Shown: positions 1 to 8,480, numbered from the stretch's first letter. The stretch is DNA of 17,041 bases from Actinomycetales bacterium (GCA_022838965.1 JALHDK010000022.1:1-17041), one strand, 5' to 3'. Notes: generated from the sequence alone by a model not told the origin. Numbers and translations: made by a program.

Positions 1-1341
1 GTCCATCATCGGGTCCGCCGGATCGCACATGGGGATCTGGGGATTCACGGAGGCGGGATCGTCCTCCATCATCTGGTGGCCGACGGGCGTCATGCCGGCA
101 CCCATGACGGTGGTGTCCACCGGGATGAAGAGGTTGCCCCCGGCGCCCGTGGGGAGCAGGTTGCGGAACAGGATCCGCACCGGCACGTCCTTGTCCGTGG
201 CGATGACCGGGCCGAGATAGCTGGGCGCCGTGACGCCGCGGTACCCGTTGCCGAGGTCGACGCCGGCGCCCGGAATCACGGTGGTGTCGAGCTGCACGTA
301 GCCGCGGAGCTTCGTGGCCGGCAGGTCGGCGTGGAGCTGCTGCTCGTACTCCACGAGGGCGATCTCGTAGTAGTTCGACCCGGGGTACGTGGTCGTGTCG
401 GGGATGGCCACGGGGATGTCGGTCCCGAACATCGGCAGCTCGTCCACGAACTTGCGCATGCCGCCGGTGATCGTGACCTGGTCGGGCCCCGTCACGGTGG
501 CGGCAAACGAGTAGGTCCGGTCCTGCGGCAGTTCGGGGAACTCGGCGGAGCCGATCGTGATCGTGGAGCCCTGGAGCGGTGCGGTGGTGGCGGGATAGGC
601 CACCAGGTCGGAGGCCGTGCCGATGTCGAGCGGGACGCCCTGGCCGTAGAAGGCGATCCGGTCCCCGGCCTGCACTGCGAGGTTCGCGACCCCGAAGGAC
701 ACGATCTCGCTCACGGCAGGGTCCGCCAGGGACGGGACGGTGAGCTGGCCCGAGTCGAACAGGACGGTGAACTCGTTCGCGTTCGCTGTGGGCCGCAGGA
801 CGTAGGCATGGAAGGTGAGACCGGCCGACGGCTGGACGCTCCCGCCCGCGGCGGCCTGGTTCAGGCTCCGGAACGCGGTGAGGAAGCCGCCCGGAAGCGC
901 CTGCGGGAGCACCACGAACACGTTGCTCGCGTTGTCGGTGGCGTAGGCGCGCTCGATGAGCTCATTGCCCACCTGGACCTCGGCCCCCGCGGTGGTGGTC
1001 ACCTCCGGGAGCGGACTGTTCGCATAGTTGGGATGACTGAAGTACCGGGGCATCTGCCCGGGGGTGGCGGCGGCGGCAACCATGTCCGTCATGAGCGGGT
1101 TGAGGGCGCCGTCCTGCAATGCGCGGGCCGCCGCGGCATCGCGGTCCTGCTGGGTGATGCGCTTCTCGCGGTTCTCGCGCGCCTTGGCGGCGCGATCCTT
1201 GTACTTGTTGGGGTCGTCGGGTTTGGCGAGTGGGGCACTCGCGGAAACGCCGCCACCCGGGGGGGTGACGGCGGCGGCGGCGAATCCGAAGGGTATGAGG
1301 GCGGTGGCCAGGAGGGCGGCCACGCCCGATCGAATCTTCAC
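1..1341 (-). CDS. Secreted multicopper oxidase, N-terminal part (cut by window edge)
   Basis: The frame is open from GTG at 1341 to base 1 (447 codons), so the C-terminal part lies outside the window. A GGGAGA ribosome site sits 4 nt before the GTG. Residues 1-24 form a Sec-type signal peptide (K2, R4, then a hydrophobic stretch ending in an Ala run). Residues 38-75 are a charged Lys/Arg/Asp-rich linker. About 120-290 look like a beta-rich extra domain. Residues 310-420 carry features I recognise from large bacterial multicopper oxidases: VAIPDTTTYPGSNYYEIAL, then HADLPATKLRGYVQ, YLGPVIATDKDVPVRI and LPTGAGGNLFIPVDTTVMG. In that family the first copper-binding HLHGG motif follows shortly afterwards, so no copper ligand is visible here. 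The likely role is extracytoplasmic oxidation of metal ions or phenolics. Manganese oxidation is possible but unproven. The neighbour on its 5' side, mutT, is on the same strand 172 nt away, so this is probably a separate transcript. Confidence 0.82.
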   Translation of the reverse strand, partial: MKIRSGVAALLATALIPFGFAAAAVTPPGGGVSASAPLAKPDDPNKYKDRAAKARENREKRITQQDRDAAAARALQDGALNPLMTDMVAAAATPGQMPRYFSHPNYANSPLPEVTTTAGAEVQVGNELIERAYATDNASNVFVVLPQALPGGFLTAFRSLNQAAAGGSVQPSAGLTFHAYVLRPTANANEFTVLFDSGQLTVPSLADPAVSEIVSFGVANLAVQAGDRIAFYGQGVPLDIGTASDLVAYPATTAPLQGSTITIGSAEFPELPQDRTYSFAATVTGPDQVTITGGMRKFVDELPMFGTDIPVAIPDTTTYPGSNYYEIALVEYEQQLHADLPATKLRGYVQLDTTVIPGAGVDLGNGYRGVTAPSYLGPVIATDKDVPVRILFRNLLPTGAGGNLFIPVDTTVMGAGMTPVGHQMMEDDPASVNPQIPMCDPADPMMD

Positions 1342-1513
1342 GGTGTCTCCCGTCGAGTGAGTGTTCTCCCTCACCGGTCGTTCATGGCCGGTGCGACGCA
1401 CGGTACTCCTGGAAATGGCGCACGTCACTACCCGGGCTAGGACGAAAGTCACTTGATTTGTCAACCATCTGACCGGGATATGGGACCTTATGCCCGCACG
1501 CGTGCAGTCGGTG
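1342..1513 (-). promoter_or_regulatory. Intergenic leader/promoter region of the multicopper oxidase gene
   Basis: This 172-nt gap separates the end of mutT from the oxidase start and contains no supportable gene. Read on the minus strand it has a consensus TTGACA (1464-1459), inside the imperfect palindrome TTGACAAATCAA. A convincing -10 at the right distance is missing, because the hexamer 17 nt on is CCTAGC. Directly downstream, at 1451-1438, is GTGACTTTCGTCCT. It resembles the inverted-repeat boxes of DosR/DevR-type response regulators. A second, weaker similar element lies on the plus strand at 1482-1495. GCACGCGTGC (1496-1505) is a perfect palindrome near the mutT end. The elements are visible in the sequence, but their function is inference. 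Confidence 0.35.
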
Positions 1514-1954
1514 TCACGTCACCCCGGTGACCCGGGCCGCCACGGCGCGCACGATGGGCAGGTCCGGAGCCAGCCACGGCAGTCCCTCGACCTCCGTCAC
1601 GTCCACCCACGCGACCTGTTCGTGGTCCAGCGCCCGGGCGACGCCGTCGCGCACGCCGCACAGCCACACCCGCATGCGGTGGCCCCCGAGGACCGGCCAG
1701 TCGCCGTCGTCCGGGCCGGGCACGAGCTCGCCCACCGCGATCTCCACCCCGAGCTCCTCCCGCAGCTCGCGGCGCAGCGCCTCGAGCGGCGCCTCCCCCG
1801 GCTCGACCTTGCCGCCCGGCAGCTCCCACTGACCCGCGAGCTGCGGCGGGAAGGAACGCTGCGCCGCGAGCAGGCGGGTGCCGTCGACCAGCGCCGCCGC
1901 GACGACGAGCCGTGGCCGTGCCCTGCCGCCCGCGGGGGCGCCCGCCGTCGTCAC
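1514..1954 (-). CDS. mutT: MutT/MutT2-like Nudix hydrolase (NTP pyrophosphohydrolase)
   Basis: This 146-aa protein has a perfect Nudix box at residues 48-70: G48-x5-E54-x7-REL-x-EE-x-G-V. The Glu side chains of the REL-x-EE core bind the metal. The preceding VVAAALVDGTRLLAAQR and QLAGQWELPGGKVEPGE match the small single-domain MutT group. The overall pattern, including the late DHEQVAWVD segment, is close to what I recall of mycobacterial MutT2. That family hydrolyses modified or ordinary nucleoside triphosphates such as 8-oxo-dGTP or dCTP to the monophosphate in the cytosol. The start is a GTG overlapping the transglutaminase stop (GTGA, 4 nt), which implies translational coupling as the last gene of the six-gene run. 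The exact substrate cannot be fixed from sequence. A link to the peptide-synthesis genes upstream may be incidental. Confidence 0.88.
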   Translation of the reverse strand: MTTAGAPAGGRARPRLVVAAALVDGTRLLAAQRSFPPQLAGQWELPGGKVEPGEAPLEALRRELREELGVEIAVGELVPGPDDGDWPVLGGHRMRVWLCGVRDGVARALDHEQVAWVDVTEVEGLPWLAPDLPIVRAVAARVTGVT

Positions 1955-2898
1955 GCCCGCTCGTCCGTGTGCAGCGCGCGGGCCAGCTCCTCCGGGCCGA
2001 GCGCCCGCATCTCGAGGCTCGCGGCATGGGCTGATCCCGTGCCGGGGGAGAGGGCCACGGCCCGGAGGGGCTCGACATCGCGGCGGTCACGGCCCCAGCC
2101 GAGGATGACGTAGCGCTCGTCGACGAAGCGGCCATGGGTGGGATCGACGTGCACCCAGCCCGCACCCGGCATCCAGACGGCCACCCATGCATGCGTGGCA
2201 CCCTGCGATGCGCCCGGGGAGTCGGCGGGGTCGAGATGCCCGGAGACGAACATCGCCGCCAGGCCCAGCGAGCGCAGCGCGGCGATCATCACGTGGGCGA
2301 GGTCGTCGCACATCCCGCCGCCGGTCGCCAGCACCTGCTCCAGGGGGCTGAACGTCGCGGCGCCCGCGTGATGTTCGAAGGCGCGGAAGACGCGGTGGTT
2401 GAGCACTGTCACCGCGGAGGCGAGCGACTGGCCGGGCGCGAACGTGTCCAGCGCCAGCGCCTGGGCGCGGTCCGAGTGTGGGATGAGCTCGGATGGCAGC
2501 GAGCCGGAGGCGATGTGCAGCACCTCCCGCGGGCCCGGATGCGTCCCGTCACCGGGCCGGCCGACGGTGCGGACGGCCCGCACCAGCGCCACCACCTGAT
2601 CCCACGCGAGGTGGGGGAGTGCGGTCACGTCCACGCGCGGGCGGTCCACCGTGACCAGCGAGTGGGCGGTCACCTCGAGGGCCGTGTGGGGGTGGGTGAC
2701 ATGGAAGTACATCACCCGGTTCCCGCTGAGGTCTTCGAGGTGCCGGCGCTCCCGGGGGAGTGGGCGGATGTCGAGCCGGGTCCGGTGCACCACCTGCTCG
2801 GCCGTGCGCCGGGGAAGGATCAGGGCCTCCCCCCATGAGGAGCTGACCGCGGTGTCGTGCGCCAGCCGGGCGCGGTGGGTGATCCGGTAGTGCCTCAC
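1951..2898 (-). CDS. Transglutaminase-like cysteine protease/transferase
   Basis: This 315-aa protein has the bacterial transglutaminase N-terminal domain (about residues 1-100; RHYRITHRARLAHD opening) followed by a transglutaminase core. The Cys-His-Asp triad is visible: Cys197 in GGGMCDDLAHVM, His236 in ATHAWVAVW and Asp252 in GWVHVDPTHG. I chose the GTG at 2898 because GAGGTGG lies just upstream, it overlaps the previous stop as GTGA, and relatives open with this RYRITH motif. An ATG at 2916, six codons earlier in frame, is the alternative. Known operons pair such proteins with circularly permuted ATP-grasp and alpha-E proteins. There they are predicted to cut, form or transfer peptide/amide bonds in a short peptide product or tag. 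Both those partners occur here as the gene immediately upstream. No signal peptide or membrane segment is seen, so a cytosolic location is inferred. Confidence 0.9.
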   Translation of the reverse strand: MRHYRITHRARLAHDTAVSSSWGEALILPRRTAEQVVHRTRLDIRPLPRERRHLEDLSGNRVMYFHVTHPHTALEVTAHSLVTVDRPRVDVTALPHLAWDQVVALVRAVRTVGRPGDGTHPGPREVLHIASGSLPSELIPHSDRAQALALDTFAPGQSLASAVTVLNHRVFRAFEHHAGAATFSPLEQVLATGGGMCDDLAHVMIAALRSLGLAAMFVSGHLDPADSPGASQGATHAWVAVWMPGAGWVHVDPTHGRFVDERYVILGWGRDRRDVEPLRAVALSPGTGSAHAASLEMRALGPEELARALHTDERA

Positions 2899-5177
2899 GA
2901 GGTCCACCTCGGCCATTCCGTCAGCTCCGGACGGGCGAACCATGTCCGGGTGATGTCGGCTGCCACCGATCGCAGCCGTCCCCGGACGGCCAGCAGGCCT
3001 GCGGTCAGGGCGGTGCGCTCGCCGTCCGGCGACACCTCGTCGCGACGCAGGCAGGTGGACGCGAGGAGCTCGCCGGCGTCGTCGAGCAGCGCGCGGGTGG
3101 CGGACGCGGCATCGGGAAGGGCGTCGAGGGCGCCCGTCAGCCGCTCGAGCTGGAAGGCCACGGACCGCGGGTTGGACCGGTCGGTCAGCAGCAGCTCCCA
3201 CACGTCGGCGGGCGCCCGGCGGTCGCGGGGCGGGACGGACTCGAGGGCGGCCAGGGTGGCCCCGGTCAGCAGCCGCTCCACCGCGGGAGCATGGACGCGC
3301 CCGTGGAGGGCCCCAAGGGTGTCGATCGTGCGCAGGGCCCGCTCGATCCGCCGACCGGCCTCGAGCAGCTGCCATCCGGCGTCCCGGACCAGCGACTCGT
3401 CCATGAGACCCTCCAGGGCGAGCAGCCCGGCCAGGATGCGGCTGAGGAACGCCGACCCGGGCGGCCCCACCGGGGCGTTCCCCTCGTGCTGCTCGCGCAC
3501 CTCGGCGAGCACGCCCTCCACCAGCGCGAACGCCGGCCAGGTGTCCTGCGGCAGGAGGTCGGGGACGGCGCGGGCGCTACCCCGTGCGGCCACGATCGCA
3601 GCGGCCACCGTTCCCCTCTCCTCCCCGAACACCAGACGCGGCAGCGCCGTCGCGGCCGCCGTGGCGCGCAGCGCCGAGAGCAGGAGATCGAGGACGGCCC
3701 TGCCGGCGTCGTCGGGGGACGGACGCGCCCTCGTGTGGTGGTCGTCCCAGCGGTCGGAAACGGCGCGCAGCAGGCGCGTCACCGCCGCGGCGCCCTCGAG
3801 GTGGCGTCCGAGCCAGTAGAGGTGCTCCGCGGAGCGCGGCGTGACGGTCGACGACGGCGCGGGCCAGGGCGGCACGACGGCGTCGGTGGGCTCGTCCGCG
3901 AGCACCCAGACATCCTTCGCCGCCGCGGTGAGGGCGGTGTCCCCCACCCGTCCGAGCGCCCCGGCCATCACGGTCCACCCGTCGCCGGAGCTGACCGCGA
4001 ACATCCGCAGGGAGGTGGGCGCCACGCCGGGTCCGCCCGGGCCGAGCGTGGGCGACTCGGACGGCGCGACGGGCTCCTGGCCGACCCACGCCCAGGGTTG
4101 GGACGCGATGCGGGCACACAGGTCGGCCCGCTGGCCCAGGGAGAGCAGGCGGGCGTCGATCGGCGCACGAGAGTGGATGGAGCGGACCATCAGGCGGTGG
4201 ATGTTGGCGACCACGTGGGCGCCCATCGAACGATCCCCGCACCAGTAGGTGGCGACGGAAGGGAGCGCGAGTTCCTCCCCCAGGAGGTGGCGGGCGAGGC
4301 GGGGGAGGAACGTGAAGAGGGCAGGGCTCTCGAGCACGCCCGAGCCGAGGGAGTTGACCACCGTCAGCGTGCCCCGGCGGACGGCGTGCAGGATCCCCGG
4401 TGTGCCGAGCCGGGAGTCGCCGCGCAGCTCGAGCGGGTCGATCCAGGCGCTGTCCACGCGGCGGACCAGGATGTCGAGGGGCTGGAGTGGCTCCCGCCCG
4501 TTCAGGGAACGCGACCAGAGCCGGCCATCCTGGACCACCAGGTCCTCCCCCTCGACCAGCGGGATGCCGAGCATCGCGGCGAGGTGGGCGTGATCGAACG
4601 CGTGGGGGGACTCCGCTCCAGGGGTGAGGAGCGCGATCCGCGGCGCGTCGGCGCCGCGGGGGGCGAGGGAGAGCACCGCGGCGAGCATCCGCTCGAAGAA
4701 GGGCCGAAGGTGGCGCACCCGCTCGCTGCGGTATCTCTCCGTCAGGACCTGGGCGACCACGCGCCGGTCCTCCATCGCGAAGCCCATGCCGGTGGGGACC
4801 GCCGTCCGGTCCGCGAGCACCGTCCACGCGCCGTCGGCGTTGCGCACCAGGTCGGTGGCGGAACAGAACAACTGATGGGGTCCTGGCAGGCGCAGACTGG
4901 CCGCGGGACGCAGGAATCCGGGCGACGACGCCACAATCTCGGCGGGGAGCATGCCGGACGTGAGGAGGCGGCGCTCGCCGGTGAGGTCGTCGAGGATGGC
5001 GTTCAGCAGCTCCTGCCGCTGGACCAGGGCCGCCTCCAGTGGGTGCCATTCCTCCGCCGGGATGACGAGGGGAAGGGGATCCAGCACCCAGGGGGAGTCA
5101 CCCCGGTGGACGACGCCGTGCTCGCGGAGCAGGTGGTCGGCGGAGGCGTAGAGGGCACCGGAGAGTTCGGTGGTCAC
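2895..5177 (-). CDS. Circularly permuted ATP-grasp / alpha-E fusion protein
   Basis: The protein has 760 aa in two parts. Residues 1 to about 440 are a circularly permuted ATP-grasp type 2 domain (old DUF404/DUF407 type). It shows DLVRNADGAWTVLADRTAVP (109-128), GMGFAMEDRR (130-139) and NSLGSGVLESPALF (275-288). Residues about 449-755 are an alpha-helical alpha-E (DUF403) domain opening with SAEHLYWLGRHLEGA. In many bacteria these are two adjacent genes, and here they are one polypeptide joined by a Pro-rich linker near 433-447. ATP-grasp enzymes form amide or peptide bonds through an acyl-phosphate. For this family comparative genomics predicts a ligase making a small peptide, but the substrate is unknown. 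The GTG start at 5177 has AGGAGG at 5190-5185, 7 nt upstream. It begins 43 nt after the kbl stop with no clear terminator between, so co-transcription with tdh-kbl is plausible. Its end overlaps the transglutaminase start. Confidence 0.9.
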   Translation of the reverse strand: MTTELSGALYASADHLLREHGVVHRGDSPWVLDPLPLVIPAEEWHPLEAALVQRQELLNAILDDLTGERRLLTSGMLPAEIVASSPGFLRPAASLRLPGPHQLFCSATDLVRNADGAWTVLADRTAVPTGMGFAMEDRRVVAQVLTERYRSERVRHLRPFFERMLAAVLSLAPRGADAPRIALLTPGAESPHAFDHAHLAAMLGIPLVEGEDLVVQDGRLWSRSLNGREPLQPLDILVRRVDSAWIDPLELRGDSRLGTPGILHAVRRGTLTVVNSLGSGVLESPALFTFLPRLARHLLGEELALPSVATYWCGDRSMGAHVVANIHRLMVRSIHSRAPIDARLLSLGQRADLCARIASQPWAWVGQEPVAPSESPTLGPGGPGVAPTSLRMFAVSSGDGWTVMAGALGRVGDTALTAAAKDVWVLADEPTDAVVPPWPAPSSTVTPRSAEHLYWLGRHLEGAAAVTRLLRAVSDRWDDHHTRARPSPDDAGRAVLDLLLSALRATAAATALPRLVFGEERGTVAAAIVAARGSARAVPDLLPQDTWPAFALVEGVLAEVREQHEGNAPVGPPGSAFLSRILAGLLALEGLMDESLVRDAGWQLLEAGRRIERALRTIDTLGALHGRVHAPAVERLLTGATLAALESVPPRDRRAPADVWELLLTDRSNPRSVAFQLERLTGALDALPDAASATRALLDDAGELLASTCLRRDEVSPDGERTALTAGLLAVRGRLRSVAADITRTWFARPELTEWPRWTS

Positions 5178-5220
5178 GCGTCATCCTCCTCGATGCGGCT
5201 GCCGGCCCCGTGCGCGCCCG

Positions 5221-6414
5221 TCAGCCGTCCACCTCGGCCCGGGCGGCCACGAAGGCGTCGACGCAGGCGCGCACGTCCGCCTCCGTGTGCCCGGCGGACA
5301 GCTGGACGCGGATCCGGGCGCGGCCGACCGGCACCACGGGGTAGGAGAAGGCGATCACGTAGACACCCCGGCGCAGCATCGCCTCCGCCATGGAGGCCGC
5401 GCGCCTCGCTCCGTCCTCGCCGGGGAACATCACCGCGTGGATCGGGTGCTCGCCGGGGAGGATCTCGAAGCCGGCGCCAGTCATCAGGGCGCGGAACAGG
5501 GCGGCGTTGCGGCGCAGCCGGTCCCGCCCGTCGCCCGCCTCCGCGGCGAGCCGCAGCGCGACCCGTGCGCCGGCCACCACCATCGGGGCTACCGCATTGG
5601 AGAACAGGTACGGCCGCGAGCGCTGCCGGAGGAGCTCCACGATCTCCGGGCGGGCGGCGATGAAGCCTCCCGAGGCGCCCCCCAGCGCCTTTCCCAGCGT
5701 CCCGGAGATGATGTCGACACGATCCTGGACCCCGAAGTGCTCGGGCGTGCCGCGGCCGTGGGGACCCACGAAGCCCGTGGCATGGGAGTCGTCCACCATG
5801 ACGAGCGCGCCGTGGCGGTCAGCCAGCGCGCAGATCTCCGGGAGTGGCGCGAACGACCCGTCCATGGAGAACACGCCGTCGGTGACGATGAGGATCCGGC
5901 GCGAGTTGGCGGCCGACGCCGCCGCGAGCTGCAACTCGAGGTCATCCATGTCGCGGTTGCGGTAGCGGAAGCGGGCGGCCTTGCACAGGCGGATCCCGTC
6001 GATGATGGAGGCGTGGTTGAGCTCGTCGGAGATCACCGCATCCCCGGCGCCGAGCAGGACCTCGAACAGTCCCCCGTTCGCGTCGAAGCACGAGGAGTAG
6101 AGGATGGCGGCGTCCTGCCCCACGAACTCGGCGATCTCCCGCTCCAGCGCGGTGTGCTGTGTCTGCGTGCCGCAGATGAACCGGACCGAGGCCATGCCGT
6201 AGCCCCACTCGTCCAGGGCTGCCCTGGCAGCCGCCCTGATCGCCGGATGATCGGCGAGATCGAGGTAGTTGTTGGCGCAGAAGTTGAGGGCGGCGGTCGT
6301 GGTGGTCTGCACGTGGGCGCCCTGCGGTCCCGTCAGCTCCCGTTCGGACTTCCACAGACCGGCCTCACGGAGGGCGGCGAGTTCGGTCAGCAGGTCGTCG
6401 CGGATCCCGTACAT
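5221..6414 (-). CDS. kbl: 2-amino-3-ketobutyrate CoA ligase (glycine C-acetyltransferase)
   Basis: This 397-aa protein belongs to the alpha-oxoamine synthase family of fold-type I PLP enzymes. It splits 2-amino-3-oxobutyrate with CoA into glycine and acetyl-CoA, the second step of threonine catabolism in the cytosol. Landmarks are [15 protein letters not shown] (43-57), [19 protein letters not shown] (73-91), [19 protein letters not shown] (207-225) and the PLP-binding Lys242 in [14 protein letters not shown]. The length matches the E. coli enzyme (about 398 aa). The ATG at 6414 overlaps the tdh stop by one base (TGATG), with GGAG 6 nt upstream. Direct overlap with tdh, its metabolic partner, makes this function secure rather than 8-amino-7-oxononanoate synthase or 5-aminolevulinate synthase of the same fold. 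Confidence 0.96.
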   Translation of the reverse strand: MYGIRDDLLTELAALREAGLWKSERELTGPQGAHVQTTTTAALNFCANNYLDLADHPAIRAAARAALDEWGYGMASVRFICGTQTQHTALEREIAEFVGQDAAILYSSCFDANGGLFEVLLGAGDAVISDELNHASIIDGIRLCKAARFRYRNRDMDDLELQLAAASAANSRRILIVTDGVFSMDGSFAPLPEICALADRHGALVMVDDSHATGFVGPHGRGTPEHFGVQDRVDIISGTLGKALGGASGGFIAARPEIVELLRQRSRPYLFSNAVAPMVVAGARVALRLAAEAGDGRDRLRRNAALFRALMTGAGFEILPGEHPIHAVMFPGEDGARRAASMAEAMLRRGVYVIAFSYPVVPVGRARIRVQLSAGHTEADVRACVDAFVAARAEVDG

Positions 6415-7472
6415 CAGTCACTCCAATCGAGGATCACCTTGCCGCACCGTCCGGAGCGGGCGGTGTCGAACGCCTCGGACCACTGCTCCGGCGGGAACCG
6501 GTGCGTGATCACGGACCGGACCTGGTCGCGGAGCGCAGCCGACGACTGCAGCATGAAGCTCATCTGGTACCAGGTCGTGAACATCTTGCGGCCGTACACG
6601 CCCCGGATCGTGAGCATGTGGGTGATCACCTTGCCCCAGTCGATGGGGAAGGGTTCCTTCGGGAGCCCCAGCAGGGCCACGTTCGCCCCGTGGGTGCAGT
6701 TGTCGATGATGTCCTGCAGTGCCGCCGGGCTTCCGCTCATCTCCATCGCCACATCGAAGCCCTCCTGCATCCCGAGGTCGCGGCGGACGTCGGCGAGCGC
6801 CGTCGTCGTCGGGTTGACCGTGCGGGTCACGCCGATGGCGGCGGCCAGACCCAGCCGGTACTCGGACGTGTCCGTGACGACGACGCGGCGCGCTCCGGCG
6901 TGGAGGGCGACGGCGGCGGCCATGATCCCGATCGGCCCCGCACCCGTGATCAGCACGTCCTCTCCCACGAGCGACGCCTGCAGCGCGGTGTGGACGGCAT
7001 TGCCGAGGGGATCGAAGATCGCCCCGAGGTCCGGGTCGATGAGGTCGGGTTGCGCCCACACGTTGGCAGCCGGTACCACAACGAAGTCCGCGAACGCGCC
7101 GTCCCGGTTCACCCCGACGGACTGCGTGCGGATGCACATCTGGCGCCGGCCGGAGCGGCAGTTGCGGCAGCGCCCGCAGATGACATGGCCCTCGACGGAG
7201 ACCCGCTGGCCGACGCTCAGCTCGTCGCGGCCGTCGCCCGCGGTCACGCCGGGTCCGATCTCGACAATCTCCCCGCAGAACTCGTGGCCAATCACCATCG
7301 GCGGGTGGAGCATGCCGGCGGACCAGTCGTCCCAGTCCTGGATGTGGAGGTCCGTGCCGCAGAGGCCCGCGCGCAGGACCCGGATCTTCACCTCGCCCAC
7401 ACCGGTCGTGGGCTCCGGGATCTCCCGCAGCTCGAGTCCTGGACCGGGACGCGGCTTGAGCAGCGCTCGCAT
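6414..7472 (-). CDS. tdh: L-threonine 3-dehydrogenase, zinc/NAD-dependent
   Basis: This 352-aa zinc-dependent medium-chain dehydrogenase oxidises L-threonine to 2-amino-3-oxobutyrate with NAD+, supplying Kbl. The catalytic zinc ligands Cys38, His63 and Glu64 ([10 protein letters not shown] and IGHEFCGEI) occupy the same positions as in E. coli Tdh. The structural zinc cysteines are C99, C102, C105 and C113. The Rossmann motif GAGPIG is at 177-182 and the family motif FDPLGNAVH at 153-161. It is slightly longer than the ~341-aa E. coli enzyme, mainly through an insert around residues 77-88 ([12 protein letters not shown]). The ATG at 7472 has GGGAGG 4 nt upstream. The regulator stop lies 9 nt upstream and kbl overlaps downstream, so regulator, tdh and kbl are almost certainly one transcript. 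Confidence 0.95.
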   Translation of the reverse strand: MRALLKPRPGPGLELREIPEPTTGVGEVKIRVLRAGLCGTDLHIQDWDDWSAGMLHPPMVIGHEFCGEIVEIGPGVTAGDGRDELSVGQRVSVEGHVICGRCRNCRSGRRQMCIRTQSVGVNRDGAFADFVVVPAANVWAQPDLIDPDLGAIFDPLGNAVHTALQASLVGEDVLITGAGPIGIMAAAVALHAGARRVVVTDTSEYRLGLAAAIGVTRTVNPTTTALADVRRDLGMQEGFDVAMEMSGSPAALQDIIDNCTHGANVALLGLPKEPFPIDWGKVITHMLTIRGVYGRKMFTTWYQMSFMLQSSAALRDQVRSVITHRFPPEQWSEAFDTARSGRCGKVILDWSD

Positions 7473-7481
7473 GTGGCCTCC

Positions 7482-8462
7482 CTACAACCAGCCGTACCGG
7501 GTGGCCTTCACCCCGAGTTCGAAGCGGCTCTCCGAGCCGGTGCGTTCGTAGAGCTGATTGAGTGCGCGCCGCACGGTCCGCACCGACACATCGAGTCTAT
7601 GGGCGATGGCATCATCCTTCATGCCCTGCGCCAGCAGGGTGAGGATGTCGTGCTCGATGGTGGTGATCGCGGGGTGCCGCGACTGGCTGCGATCCACGAG
7701 GGGGGTGGCGCGGCCCCAATAGGCCTCGAACAGGCTGACGAGGGCCGCGATGAGACCCTGGGACTGCACGATGAGCGCGCCCTGTCCCGGGTCCAGCGCT
7801 CGGCGGGACACGACGGCGGCGGCGCCGTCGAACACGATCATGCGCACGGGGAGGCTGGGGGCCGTGCGCACGTAGGCGCCCTCGGCCGCGAGCCACTGGA
7901 GGTAGTCGAGGGTCGAGGGATCCTCCAGCGTGGCGTCAAGGTAGATACTGCGGGCGCGCACGCCGCGCTCCAGGAGTTCGCGGTCGTCGGCGCGGGCGTG
8001 CTCGAGCGTCTTGCCGCTCAGCAGGGTGGGAACGAAGGAGAGGATCTCGCTCGTCGACTCGCGCACCAGCTGGTTCACCCGGGAGGTCATCTCGGCGGGG
8101 TCGGTCACCTCGTTGAGGAGCGACACCTCGTACGCGCGGCGGTGGTCGGCGAATTCGGCGGCGAAGGAGGACACCTTCTCGCCCACCTCGCGCAGGTGCC
8201 TCGCCTCCTCCTCGTGGGCGTCCCACCGCTGATTCAGCAGGCGTTGGAGGCCCACCTGGGGGTAGACGGGCCGGAGGCGGCTGGGCGTGGACGGGGAGGC
8301 GACGATGAGCCCGACGAACTCGAGATGGCGCAGGTCCTCCTCGACGTCGGCCTCCTGGGCCGCGACGGTGGCGACCAGCTCCTCGCGGGAGGCGCGCGGG
8401 TTGAACAACAGGGCCCGGTAGAGCTCCCACTGCGAGGCGGTGAGGCCCAACTCATCGATCAC
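7482..8462 (-). CDS. TrmB-like/LuxR-type HTH transcriptional regulator
   Basis: The 326-aa protein has three parts. Residues 1-55 form a TrmB-like winged-helix domain (LGLTASQWELYRALL, then ASREELVATVAAQEADVEEDLRHLEFVGLI). Residues about 75-255 are a TrmB-associated sensor region (EILSFVPTLLSGKTLEHARADD, VRMIVFDGAAAVVSRRA). The C-terminal LuxR/GerE helix-turn-helix is at about 266-320 (LLAQGMKDDAIAHRLDVSVRTVRRALNQLYERTG), ending in YGWL. This layout is common in actinobacteria, usually with unknown ligands. The stop-free frame runs up to 8726, but the upstream part lacks domain homology and crosses the divergent promoter and peptide gene. I chose GTG at 8462, which fits the start of the winged helix and has GGAG 8 nt upstream. 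It lies 9 nt ahead of tdh and probably controls that operon. Whether it senses threonine or glycine, or the adjacent exported peptide, is unknown. Confidence 0.85.
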   Translation of the reverse strand: MIDELGLTASQWELYRALLFNPRASREELVATVAAQEADVEEDLRHLEFVGLIVASPSTPSRLRPVYPQVGLQRLLNQRWDAHEEEARHLREVGEKVSSFAAEFADHRRAYEVSLLNEVTDPAEMTSRVNQLVRESTSEILSFVPTLLSGKTLEHARADDRELLERGVRARSIYLDATLEDPSTLDYLQWLAAEGAYVRTAPSLPVRMIVFDGAAAVVSRRALDPGQGALIVQSQGLIAALVSLFEAYWGRATPLVDRSQSRHPAITTIEHDILTLLAQGMKDDAIAHRLDVSVRTVRRALNQLYERTGSESRFELGVKATRYGWL

Positions 8463-8480
8463 AGGGCAGACTCCAGTTCC

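Noticed and set aside
76..1440. A 454-codon plus-strand frame opposite the oxidase
   Set aside because: Gly/Arg/Val/His-rich shadow. The minus strand gives a signal peptide and multicopper oxidase segments.
1518..1531. GTCACCCCGGTGAC inverted repeat as a terminator of mutT
   Set aside because: It lies inside the last codons, and the two-base gap is too short for a hairpin loop.
3291..5663. A 790-codon plus-strand frame opposite the ATP-grasp/alpha-E gene
   Set aside because: Low-complexity translation that crosses two well-recognised minus-strand genes. There is no ribosome site or domain.
5170..7551. A 793-codon plus-strand frame opposite kbl and tdh
   Set aside because: Shadow frame. Both kbl and tdh have intact catalytic motifs on the other strand.
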